Positions 38,601-49,108 of a stretch of DNA of 64,000 nucleotides are shown here, in pieces. Numbering within the stretch: the stretch's first letter is position 1; each line of letters starts with the position of its first letter. Source of the DNA: Sympetrum striolatum (taxonomy: Eukaryota; Arthropoda; Insecta; Odonata; Libellulidae); the NCBI GenBank assembly GCA_947579665.1, contig OX388341.1, positions 26,483,147 to 26,547,146 on the forward strand. The letters are read 5' to 3'. The notes under the pieces were generated by a model. It worked only from the letters and a program-made list of their open reading frames with translations. It ran no database searches and was not told the DNA's origin. Position numbers and translations under genes: made by a program.

Positions 38601-41600
38601 GATATCCACAAGGTATCATTTCAAGATTTATTACTTCTACTATCGTCTTTTAATTCAATTTGTAGGATTTTAATATTTCGGACTATGGCGATACGAAAGA
38701 AATGGACGCTAAATTTTATTGGAAACTCAACGATTCCTCCTTTTCCGATGACCTTCAATCACGACCAGAGACGCTTCACGAAATGTCTGTTTTTCTCCCT
38801 GCTTTTTCCCGCTTACATGCATCACTTCTTCCTCTATCCGTTTGCCTGGAAACGCGAAAGATGGAGCTGGCGAAGCAAAAACCATGCGTCGCCATTGTTT
38901 ACCGTCGATACAAAAATAGATTGCGGGGGAGCGAGAACTGGGTGCGGGGAGAGAGGGAAGTCGCTCGCTCTCCGTATGCCCTCGCTAGAGGAAGTACCAC
39001 CTCAATAATGTAGAGCGAGGGTCAGCAGTCAAAACGGGAAGGGGAAAACCAGACAGCTGAGCTGACCGTAGCACGGGCAGCAGAGGAACCGGTGGAAGGT
39101 TGACGGGTTAGGGACCGGTAAGGAAGGGTAAGGATGAAAGGGGAGGGAAAATGATAGAAAAATCTAGTTAGAGCGAAAGGAAGGGGAGGGGAAAACAGGC
39201 TCCGAATCAAACCGGAGAAGGATGGGGATTTGAAGTAGCCCCACAATACGTCACTGTCTATTTCTCAGACCGACGGGTGGAAAGTGGCGGCCGGGCCTGT
39301 ATGATAGAGGGAGGGGGGAGGGAGATGAGGGTTCTTATCGCAGAAGCCCTCCTCGCGCGTGACCCACGGAGGATGGGCCGAATCGAGGACGTGTGGTCTG
39401 CAACCTATTTGAAGACCATATCGCTTTCGGCGGGAGAAGGGTTTCTCTCGAGAAGAGGCTGTATTTCTTTTCTGCTCGATGTTTAAAAGCGACTGGTCGG
39501 TTCGGAGGAGATAGATCTCGACTCGAGAGGGTATCTGGAAGCTATTGTGGGTGCTCGTGACAAAGTGGCGGGAGGATAAATACAGCGTGCACTCAAACGG
39601 GCGGAATAACGACCGAAGCAAATCCCGCGGACGACTGTTGAAGCGGAAAGACGCGGCGCTAAAAGTTTATGGCGGAGATGACCAAATTACCGGTCAAAAT
39701 TTTGTGTTTCAACGGGGCGTTATTAAGGGAGGGGCCGTTAAATTTGGCCGTCAAACTTACATCGGCGTCTCGCAAGAGGAGGCGATAAACATGGGAGATT
39801 AAATCCCTTCCATTCACCCTCACTAGCTTTCAATTACTTTTTACCGCCGAATGACCGAAAACAGTCCAAAACGGGGACACGTCTCTCGGACCGCTACCGC
39901 TTCCGGATGCAACCCCCTAGGAATAATCCGCGCCAAAGGTTACTTCTCGGATCTAAATTCTCTTTCATTAGGTCATGAAAACCACCCAGGACATTAACTC
40001 GGAATGTTTCAATGATGGTCCACAAAGTCCGCGTTTTAGAAACGTCCGGCTTCTTCTTTAATAACCTCGAAGTTTGTGGATTTAATTCCGAGGTGAACGA
40101 TCTTCCATCCGTTAATCACATTTCGACGCGGGCTGATTCCGATTGCGGCCATTACACGCCCCGGATATACCACTCCGACTGCCGATGGCACCGTCAGTAA
40201 AAAGAGACAAAAATTATGGGCCAAAGAGGAGTTGGTCAGCGCTGGTCCGAGGGGGGGAGGGCTTTCGAAAAGTCGTCAGCTGTTTCGCAATGGAGCGGTC
40301 CTTTTCAGTCCGACTGGGAGTGTGCAGCGGCTCTAACCCTCGTGTGGAAACAGCGAGGACTGCCGCTGTGTTTGCCTGATAAATTTTGCATGCGGTGAAG
40401 GGGCCCGCGCGCGGTTGCGGGTGAGGTGTGGGGAGGCGGACATGTCGAGGAGTGCATTTGAAAGAGGGGGACGCTTAAAGAGGAGAATGGCAGAGACGTA
40501 CGACTTTATTGCGGGAGATGTCGAGGTTGTGGATGGAAAGGTGGGGGTGGAGGAGTATGATTAGAATAACGGGGGCTAGTTTTTATGCTGGAAGTTTTGA
40601 TTCGCTGCCGTGTTCTTACGTTTAAATAGAGAAATAGAGATAAAGGATACTGTTTCTGTCGCAGCAGGGATTTTAATAAGAGACTTCATGGAATCTGAGT
40701 CAGAAGGATACGAAATCAGATGAGATAGTAAAGAATTTGAATGGAAATATTTATACTCGCGCTCAGATCATGCACGCCAACATCTTTATGTTTATTCCTA
40801 TCTATTGTCATCATCGTAATGACCGGTATATAACCCTTAGAACCTCGCTGTCACTAAGGTTGTTGTTACATGATTAGTATTAATTGGATATTTTGATGGG
40901 TGAAAAGGAGTTAAATTTTTATGCTGAGTATGGTATGATCCTTGTTGTTCGTTTTGAAAACAGTACATTTCAATACATAATGGGTAGGTTTATATGTAGG
41001 AATCTAACAGGAAGTATCATGGAGGATGTCTTCATTGGAAATTTGCTTAGGCGAAGTTAATCAAAGGAAAGGTAATTAATATTTTGGTGATAGAATGAAA
41101 AATGGAGGTTAAGACAAAATATTTATGAAAACGAAAACATATTTTGTTCGATAGGAATCTATACATCGATGATAATGGTGGTAGAGATAATAATTGATGT
41201 AATTATAAAATGAGTACTTTTGTCCTAATATAGTTTCCAAAAATTCACTTGATGCTCTTTACCCAAATTATCATCTAAGCAAACTCTTTTCATCCAAGAG
41301 AGGCTCACCTATAAACGGTTTGCTCGGGATGAGTTCTATCCGGAAAATTCCTTAAAAAACGATGAGTCAGTTATCCCGTAAACGCTACACACACAATGTA
41401 TATCATTCCCGAGTTTGTATAGGTAAAGGAGATGTAGTAGAATGTTTATGCGGACGAGGGTTAGAAACAAAGGAGTTATAATCAAATTCGCGGGAAAATG
41501 CATATGTGCAGATGATGCAGAAAGAGAGTGGTGCAAAACAGGTGCACGAAGGAGGCGAGATGAATAGCGAGGAGAAGAAAGGGTTGAAGAAAGAATGGAG

Positions 41601-42165
41601 CAGGTGGTGGAGGGGATACGTACAATGTATGGGATATTGCGGGTGACAAAGCTGTGCGAGAGGAGTAGTAGTGTGTAACGCTTCACGTTGTCCCCCTATC
41701 GTGCGCGGGGAGTATTACATATCTGGAGGTGCGGCGATAACTCACGCTCAGCTGCACGACAAAGTACACGGAAGCTAGCCTTTTTTCTCTTTCTTTAATC
41801 CGCGATGTCCTCGTTTCAATTTGGAAAGGGAGAGGCGAAAAAATGGCAAAAAGAAGGCCATTAAAGAGACTCCAACAACTCGTAATTCATACTTACGCGG
41901 CTGGTAGTTATTTTTGCCTGATGTCTTCGTCGAGATTCCCGCTCACAATGCAGGAGAGAGAGAGAATGTAGGTGCGAGTTTCGCCGCGGTGTCATTTCTA
42001 TGGCTCTTTAATCAGGAACGTGACGCCGGGGCTTGCAAATGATGTAATCAGTGAAAGTTTTTTTTGTTAGGATACTGTACGCTACTCTCCCCACGCAAAA
42101 AGAGCACGCTATGCCATACTTTCATGATTTTTTATCTGAATTGCCCTTTATAGCTGGAAGTGGTT

Positions 42166-42199
42166 TAGAAATTTTATTAATTATTTTTTACAGGTAAAA
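42166..42199 (+). other. Candidate recursive splice (ratchet) site
   Basis: A long T-rich tract runs directly into ttttttacag|gtaaaac, so a 3' splice site abuts a 5' splice site with no exon between (junction at 42193/42194). This zero-length-exon layout is the hallmark of recursive splicing in very long fly introns. It lies on the coding strand of the CELF-like gene, about 6.9 kb upstream of the recognised exon. GTAAAA is a moderate donor. A chance match cannot be excluded. Confidence 0.35.
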
Positions 42200-44138
42200 C
42201 CCAACTTTTTTATTATTAAATACGTTAAAAACAACTCGTCCCGAAATAACATCCATGTAAATTGTTTGTATTAAATATATTTACATTTTCTGGCGAACCA
42301 AATCAACGTTTTTCATTTTCATTTCAATTGTCACATTGTTGACAGAACGTTTGAAGTTACAAATGAGACAGTGATAAAATATTCATAAACATCTGAATAA
42401 ATAGCTCTTTGAAAGAGCAATTTTTCTGATACCGTATTTTTTCGGAGTCATTACATCCATTACACAAAATTCTTTTTAAAAATCGTAATGAATAATTTTT
42501 GGGTATTAAAAAAAATGTTATCACACTCTTGAGTTGCGCTTAAATTACACGCTTAAGCTCCTCTCCATTCAGTTGGATAAAACTTTCTCAATTCCAAAAA
42601 AATTGAGACTGCCATCACAGGGCTATAAGCTATCATACCTGAGTTAATTTATTAGTATCAGAATTAAGTGATAGACCTACGGAACTTCCGGTAAATAATG
42701 ATTGACTGGAATCATAACTTAGGCATCTCTGAAATAGAGGGCAAATCTGTATATTTGCCTAGATAACCTGGAATCTGAAATTTTTTTACATAAAAATTTT
42801 GAAACTAATGTCATTCAAGTTTATATAATAACACTAAAGTTAGGTCGTAAGAAGCAAATTCCATCGCTAGATATTAGAGTCTTCGAAAGTTTTATTCCAG
42901 CTAATTCAGACATTAGAGAAAGTTTCAGAATATCATAGCTACAACTGCCCTTTAAACCCACGGATTTTAAGGGTTACAAGGACGTCTTTACAGTCCATCC
43001 ACGTATTAAAAGCTTCGCTGTAGTGCATATGGGTTTCGATCGAGAATCAGAGTATATTTTATTTAAACGAAATTTCTCCTTTCCCCTAATCTCTCCAACC
43101 CGGTATCGCTGTTTTGCTCCGCACGGCCAAACCCGCGATTTTATCAATATACTTTAATACACCCATAATCCTAAGTGAAAATGACCTTTGCCCCGCTGCC
43201 CAATAATCCACGGCATATCTCGCTTTCCTTCTCCGAATTATGCATTGCGCAAAAACAAACGGAATGCGAGAGAGGCGAAAAAAAGCTCCTCCCCGCGGGC
43301 GAACCGTTTACGAGAAATTAGCAACTGAGCATCGTAAGAGCGGAGGAAACATCTCTATAAAGAACGGAGAGGGCGCAAGGGGTGTGGGCGAACGCTGTAA
43401 AAAGCGATGATAAGGGGAGTTATCGATAAGGGTGGAAGCTGCGCTGGGGTATTGTCGGGAAGAGCGTGGGAAGTACTATGAGAGGGAGATAGTGGGTAGA
43501 TGAGGAATAGCGGGATAACGTGTGGGATGTAAGGGGAAGGGTTTAGGCAGGTGGGAGTGGCGGTGGAAGTCAAGGGATGGGGCGGTGTTGACGGTTATCT
43601 AGCGGAGGGAGTGGCGAGGGTTCGGCGGGGAGAGAGGCTTGTCGTGGAGGGGCGAGGCGGGGCTTCGGTAGGCAGCGAGCGAGCCTTCTCTGTCGTGATA
43701 CACCGCTCCCGTTGCACCCTCTCTCCCTGCGTTTCTCTTTGTATCACTCCTACCATCTCCCATCCTATATGTATCTCGAACCATTTCTGTCTCCTACCTT
43801 TGCCTCCAACCATGTCACTCCCTAAATCACTCCATCCCTAGTGCGCGTCGTTGTATCTCTTCTCGACTCATATCTGTGACTCGGGTAGCATCTCTCCATT
43901 CGGCTCTACAAATGTTATTAACCCCCTTTCTGGTTGCATCTCTCCCTTTATCACTCTCACCATGAGAACATTTCCTTATACTCGCGTTTACGATTTAATC
44001 TGTTTTTGGCTTTGCCCTACTGTGTCCCTGGCTGAACCCTTATTGATGCATTTTCTCCTCCAACCCTCCCTATCTCTGCGGGTTTCCCTGCCGGGCTCAC
44101 TGAAGTAGAAATTAACCCGTTCGGCTATCTACAAAGAG

Positions 44139-44165
44139 GCCCCAGGCTCGAACCCTGGTTAGGGT
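44139..44165. other. tRNA T-arm-like hairpin
   Basis: ccaggctcgaaccctgg is a 5-bp stem with a 7-nt TψC-like loop (ctcgaac). No matching box A or acceptor stem is found on either strand at tRNA spacing, so it is at most a relic. Confidence 0.2.
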
Positions 44166-44355
44166 ATGGGAATTAATATCTGGGGTGAATGGGTCAATCA
44201 TGAGAATGGCGTTGTAAGATAAATTCACCCTCGATTATGTTCTGATAACAATATCTGATGAATGCTTCCGGGCCGGAGAACCGGTGTGCAGTGGTGTGTC
44301 GTGCGTTCACTCTTAGTCATTTCTTAGAATAACACAAGGTTTTGATTCAGTGTAA

Positions 44356-44404
44356 TGCCTGTGAAATATTCTACGAACTATGTGATTACCTATGAAATAT
44401 TCTA
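44356..44404 (+). repeat. Short direct repeat, cctgtgaaatattcta / cctatgaaatattcta
   Basis: Two 16-nt copies with one difference lie 31 bp apart in AT-rich sequence. It could be a local duplication. Confidence 0.6.
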
Positions 44405-45104
44405 TTACCATTCTATTTCCTTTAACTCTCTTAAGCACATATTTTTTAGCCTCCGAAATAATTATATTGCAAATATTAGTGCATTTTTATTTTTGTACCA
44501 ATGAACAGAAAATAATTTAGATAGCCTTGATACAATCTAAAAACACAATAAAAGATTTAGATGGAAAATAAAAGAGAACGGAAAATTTCATTTAACGGTA
44601 GGCCGCTTGAAAGTCAGTCATTAAAATATTCAGTCGGAAGTTGGAATCTCACCGTATCCAGTGGTATAGTTTGCCCTTACTTTCCTCACCAAACAATAGC
44701 GCTGTAAGAGGCACGTGTCAACGTAAGTTAAGTTCTAAAAAAGAATTTACAAGTAACACTTAGCATTCTATGAAAGTGATACCTTAATCAATTCCATCAC
44801 TCATAACTCAGTAGCTAAAATGACACCATAGCCATGAGCAATACTGAAAAGTAGAAGCATCCTTTTTCATCATACGCATCAAAACCTGGACCGAAAGACA
44901 AATTAAAAATATTCCATTAATCGAGATGTATTATCAGGTACTACTTCGAAGTGACTATAAGTTAGAGCTAAAAATGAGAAGCGGACATTTGCAGGGAACC
45001 GCGAAGTTCAAGTCTCTACGTAATTGCGTCGTGGAGGGAAAGAGGGTCGGGAAGCTCCGCTTTACGCGATGACAGTCAGCCTTCGCCTTCAGTCCTCAGA
45101 GTCT

Positions 45105-45770
45105 CCATCTGTGGCCTACAATTTCCAACCCTGCCCTACACTCTCCTAGTCCGCCTCACCCTCGTGCCACCCCCTACTCTACTACAACCTCCACACGAAT
45201 CTTTTCCTCCCCCATCTTCCTTCCATTCATCGCCCACCCCATCACTAACCCCCTACCCTCTTTTCACCTCCTTACAATTTTTCCTCTCCCCCTTCGCAAA
45301 ATCTCCTTCCATTCCAAAATTCCTCCCCTCTCCTCCCTTTTAGATCGATCTCCCTTTCTCATATCGAAGGCTATGATTGGTGTGCGTAGTGTATATTTTT
45401 TCCCTCCTCTTCCCGCACCCTTCCCTTGTGAGTGCCCGGGCGCAGGAGGAAGGAGGGGAAGAAGAGAAGAGGGGAAGAGGATGGAGGGAAGAGGGGAGCT
45501 GAAAAAGTTGGGGAATGGGGAAAAATTGGAGGTGTAGGGAAGAAAAAAAGGAGTGAAAGGGAAAGGGAGCATAATGGAGAAGGGAGAGGAAAGAAGGGAG
45601 ATAAAGGAAGAGAAGATAAGGAGGGTGAAGAACGACGAGGGAGTCGCGGAGTGGGGGGAACTCGCGTAGCTGGAAGGGGAGGATGTCAGGGGGAGCGAAG
45701 CGTGGAGAGGGGCCGTGGGTACACGCGTTGCGTGCCGTGGTGGGGGGGCGCACGGGGGGGAGCGAAGGGG
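45105..45770. other. Abrupt switch from C/T-rich to G/A-rich + strand
   Basis: About 320 nt of pyrimidine-rich + strand (45.11-45.42 kb) is followed by about 330 nt of purine-rich + strand (45.44-45.77 kb), pivoting near 45430 (gcccgggcgc). The halves are loosely complementary. Such mirrored R/Y DNA may form triplex or hairpin structures. It borders the CpG-rich domain. Confidence 0.6.
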
Positions 45771-47950
45771 AAGCCTGCTGCTGCTGGGGTTCGGGCCGCC
45801 CTCGCTCCCCTACGCCTGTCTCGCACGAGCTGTGGCTTGGCGTGGGTCACCTCGCCCCTTTCTCTGCTCGCACTCGACGCCACCTGGGCCTCTCGCACAC
45901 CCAAAGCAGCTCTCGACGTAGCTCTCTCTAGTCGCCGCCGAGGAATCGTCGCCGCAAGTCGAAGAGGAGGAAAACCCCCGGAAGTTCGAACACTGTCTCC
46001 CGCTATGGTGTGCACCATCGACCCTCGCTCCTCCGGAGACATGCTCCACCGCGCCGTGAGTGAATCCCTAGCCGTTGGGCACCGTGTATACCTGTGAGAC
46101 GCCCTTTGCCCGCTTCCCTCTCCCCCTTTCCCTCCTCGGAACTCTCGTCCGGCCGAGATGGCCGTCGCCGCCGATTTAAATGGCCGCGGCGCAGAGTTGC
46201 CCCACGCCCCGCGCTCCCGGGGATCCTCGCACGGCCAATGGGAAACGCACACCCTCTGAGCCTCCTCCCGCGCCTGCCGCTCCCCTCCGCACCGCTCCAC
46301 GAGACACCATCGCAAGGGGAGAGAGAGATAGGCCTCTCCCGGAGTATTGCTGCCCTCTCATCGGATGGTCTACTCCTGCCCGCTCGTAGACTCCTCCTCC
46401 TCCTCCTCTCCTCGAGGGTCTCTCCCATCTTCTTCCCATTCCGACCTATCGATGTCCGACTTTCAGTGACGTATGCGTGTCGAGTGTTCGCGGCCGAAGG
46501 GTGCGCGACTCCGTCCCCGGTTCCTTACCTCGCCGCTAGAGGGGGCGACCGTAAGAGAAATAGGGACTCCTCGTAAAAACCCTCGCGATTCGAATACAAA
46601 ACAAGGAGAGCATTGTTCGGACGATTGTTTCAGTGCCGGTTATCCTTCCTCCGGGACACTGTATCTCTGTTCATCTCTTCCTCTCTCTTCTCCTTTCTTC
46701 CTTCGCTCACCTGTCTCTGTCTCACGGTAGAGCCTTTCAATGCCCGAGGACTCGAAACTCTTGGCCTTCACGGAAATGTGCCGTACCCTTCGGTGAGTAA
46801 ATTGTGCCGTCCAAAACGTCGAAGTTTGTCGTCTTTTCTTTTAGTGTCCAAGTGTTTTCCTCTTTTGGGTGGGGCGGTTGATAATTTTTCTTTCTTTTTG
46901 TTCCTCCGCGAAGTGTTCTGCGACGCTTTGGAAGTCTTCTGTGTTTAGTTTGGTTCTCCTGAGTTTGGAGCATCTTTCCAGGAAGCACCTGTTTGTCTCG
47001 CGCTCGGGTATTTCACGTTCCTTTTTCTGCTGTCGTTGTCACTTCGGCAGTTCTCTGACTTTTTTCAATCTTAGCATTTTTTACGGTTGACGTCGGATAT
47101 TGCTCCGGAAACGACTTCAAGTGCGAACCGAACGCTTCGATTTTTTCATTTTTTTGTAAGATAGATCGTTTTTACACTCTTTCCTTCTCGTATTTTCTTA
47201 CTTTTCTCACCTTTTCTCTCGTCCAGATACTTTCAGCATGACCCTTCTCCACTGCTTGCAAATCCTCTTGTCTTTTTATCTCCTTCGTGCGTTACAATTT
47301 CTCACCTCCTCTCTGTACGTCCGCACCAATTTTTGGACGTCGTCCACGTCTCTCTCCCTTTATCCCCGCACCTTCTTTATTTACCGCACGTTCTTCCCCA
47401 CGTTTCAATCATCGTTCCCCGAAACCCCATTCCCTCGCTCTCACGCAACTACACATTTTCCCTTCGGAAAAACTTTTTGGCAGATGGGCCAACGCCAATC
47501 GAATGCAACAGGCTTTGCCGACGTTTGTACGGACGACCCACAAAGAGCGCTCTCGGTCAGGAGGGAGGAGGACCTCGGGAGTGAATCTCGAAAGAGATCG
47601 TGTGGTATCACTATTGGTGCTCGGTGCTTCGCCCGGGGTGCTTCTGGTTCACCCCGCAGTCCCTGGTGCTCAGGGCAGGTGCACCTCGGAGATGCTCGCC
47701 GTGCAAAGCCCCATTGCTTTTTCTTTAAAGAGGAGTGCGATCTGCGGAACGATACTCGTAGGTGTGCAACTTCTTACTCTGGAGAAGATGTTGATACGTG
47801 TCTTCAGGGCTATTTGTGCGATTTTTTGGATTTACGAAAATTCGCCGTTGATGACTGTTCGACGTAAGGGGAAGAGGAATACCCCTTGGTAGTATCAAGT
47901 ATAGGACTTTAGCTAGCAAAAGCGCCGATAGGTAGTTTATTTTTTATAAA
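45430..47950. other. CpG-rich domain upstream of the CELF-like exon
   Basis: From about 45.4 kb the sequence is GC-rich with unusually frequent CG dinucleotides, densest at about 45.77-46.56 kb. It then grades into pyrimidine-rich DNA at about 46.65-47.45 kb and moderate GC to 47.9 kb. In arthropod genomes with sparse gene-body methylation such CpG-retaining stretches often mark promoters. Several open frames of 140-220 codons exist here in different frames and on both strands at once (for example 45432-46097 + and 45686-46315 -). That is what low stop density predicts, so no protein is called. An acceptor-like run (cttttctctcgtccag) ends at 47226, but the DNA there is pyrimidine-rich in general. 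Confidence 0.6.
46632..46792 (+). promoter_or_regulatory. Candidate alternative promoter / 5'UTR exon
   Basis: This lies at the 3' edge of a CpG-rich domain, about 2.3 kb upstream of the CELF-like exon. TCAGTG at 46630-46635 resembles an arthropod initiator (TCAKTY, 5 of 6). The segment ends at a strong donor, CG|gtgagtaa, with gt at 46793. If spliced to the acceptor at 49051 the leader has no in-frame ATG, so translation would start at the exon's own ATG. The leader contains an upstream ATG at 46740 opening a frame of about 18 codons (MPEDSKLLAFTEM...) that would stop just after the junction, in a different frame. No DPE sits at the usual distance. This is inference from sequence only. Confidence 0.25.
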
Positions 47951-49030
47951 AGTGAACTTGCAAGCTCGAAATTTCGAATTCACGCAGATTTAGAGGATTT
48001 CGTGGTCACGTTGTAGTCGCCATGATTAAATCGTCTAACTCTTTGGAAGGGACACTTGTTAGAGCGCGCACTCGGAGTGTGACATTTATTTTCAGCGATC
48101 GATACAAGTTTAAATTCGGTAATAAAAATGAAGAGACAAGAGTTACTTAGACGTTAGGCAAGCGCTCAGTTCAACTCCCATATGCATTATTACTTACGAA
48201 CTTTATATGCATAAAACGTCTAAACTTTCCACTTCAGGTTTATCGGAAAATGTCGTATTTTCATCATGGCTATAATTTTCTTAAAAACGACATAGCTACA
48301 TTCATTCTCATACTTATAAAATTGTATTGCCAGGAACGTTATATCTCTTAAACGTCTGAACATTTCTCATCTCATTTATTGGCATACAATGCACTGATTC
48401 ACAGCGTGGTTATCATTTTCTAAAACAATGAAAATACGCTCAATTTCCTTCGTACAAGTGTGTTTCTCCAGAATTGATCGTGCCAGTACGGTATTTATGA
48501 TTTGCAGACGTTCAAAAATTACAATTCTAAATCATAAAATATGTGCAAATGAATTATTGATTCAATCCTTTAATTCGAGTTTTTAACTTCTAGTTTTTTT
48601 TATTTGCTTTGTATCTACGTGGTATCAATACATATTACATTGCATGAAGTCACAGCTGCTAAAATATCGTCACTTTTCGTAAATGGTTTCCTTTAAGGGT
48701 TAACATCTTTTTTTATTTTTTTTGCGTAATGAAGTTCTTTTAAAGAGAAACTCATCCTCAGATATATTCGGATAAAGAGATGGTTCAATAAGGCTAATTC
48801 GTTATGAGATTCAATCTGTAGACAGAAATAAAATAGCGACTTAGTAATTCCTTCTTAGTAAAGTTCTGACAATTGATATACTTTACCTACCTTTGATAAG
48901 TAACGCGAGTTTTTTCCTCAGGACGAATCCTCCCCTTTTACCTTTGATAACGCACTTTCCCCTAAATGTTTACATAGACTGTTTGAGCATTAGTGTTCAT
49001 AGCTTTCTAAAAAAGTGCTCCACTGAAGTA
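47950..49030. other. AT-rich intron immediately upstream of the CELF-like exon
   Basis: AT-rich with no other exon. Acceptor-like strings at 48236 and 48920 lack a following open exon with a donor. Confidence 0.5.
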
Positions 49031-49051
49031 TTTTTCCTCTCTCGGTTACAG
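49030..49051 (+). other. 3' splice site and polypyrimidine tract
   Basis: The run atttttcctctctcggttacag is pyrimidine-rich and ends in a consensus acceptor AG immediately before the ATG of the CELF-like exon. A weak branch-point candidate (ccactgaag) starts about 30 nt upstream of the AG. It belongs to the long intron upstream of the exon. Confidence 0.85.
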
Positions 49052-49100
49052 ATGAACCGTCCCATCCAGGTGAAACCAGCGGACAGTGAGAACCGCGGAG
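49052..49100 (+). CDS. bru3: Internal exon of a CELF/Bruno-3-like RNA-binding protein gene (49 nt)
   Basis: The segment translates to MNRPIQVKPADSENRG plus a first base G of the next codon. This peptide is the conserved end of RRM1 and the start of the RRM1-RRM2 linker in CELF3-6 / Bruno-3 proteins. The CELF1/2 branch has a recognisably different MHHPIQMKPADSE form, so the Bruno-3 branch is favoured. The family binds UG/GU-rich RNA and controls alternative splicing, translation and decay. A pyrimidine tract ending in ttacag precedes the exon and GGAG|gtgagt follows it. The exon ends in phase 1, so the next exon should supply AG and continue as GEDRKLF, as in relatives. As I recall, vertebrate CELF genes have an exon of the same 49-nt length here. 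The exon begins exactly at an ATG, so it could be internal or the first coding exon of a short isoform. Intron retention would give two more codons and then a stop. Flanking exons are not in the window. The family call is confident; the exact orthologue is inferred. Confidence 0.93.
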
Positions 49101-49108
49101 GTGAGTAA
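49101..49108 (+). other. 5' splice site of the CELF-like exon
   Basis: GGAG|gtgagtaa is close to the ideal U1 consensus. In-frame read-through reaches the TAA inside gtgagtaa at once, so intron retention would truncate the protein. Confidence 0.88.

Larger units (their letters stand above)
31760..45000. other. Long AT-rich intron-like region with scattered polarised blocks
   Basis: No exon recognised. The + strand is G/A-rich at 34.73-34.93, 36.13-36.31, 39.01-39.40, 40.40-40.56, 41.50-41.66 and 43.34-43.67 kb, and C/T-rich at 34.37-34.62, 37.40-37.56 and 43.69-43.85 kb. GC-mixed islands lie at 38.7-40.4 and 41.7-42.0 kb. The 180-codon frame at 37382-37924 starts inside a C/T block and is unrecognised. 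The ratchet candidate at 42194 lies here. Confidence 0.5.

Noticed and set aside
45432..46315. 221-codon + frame and 209-codon minus frame
   Set aside because: They overlap antisense in the CpG-rich or purine-rich domain, the Lys/Glu/Gly/Arg content simply reflects G/A repeats, and no motif is visible.
47238..47892. 209- and 201-codon + frames after an acceptor-like tract
   Set aside because: Two different frames are open over the same 600 nt and neither resembles a known protein. The pyrimidine tract is part of general C/T richness.
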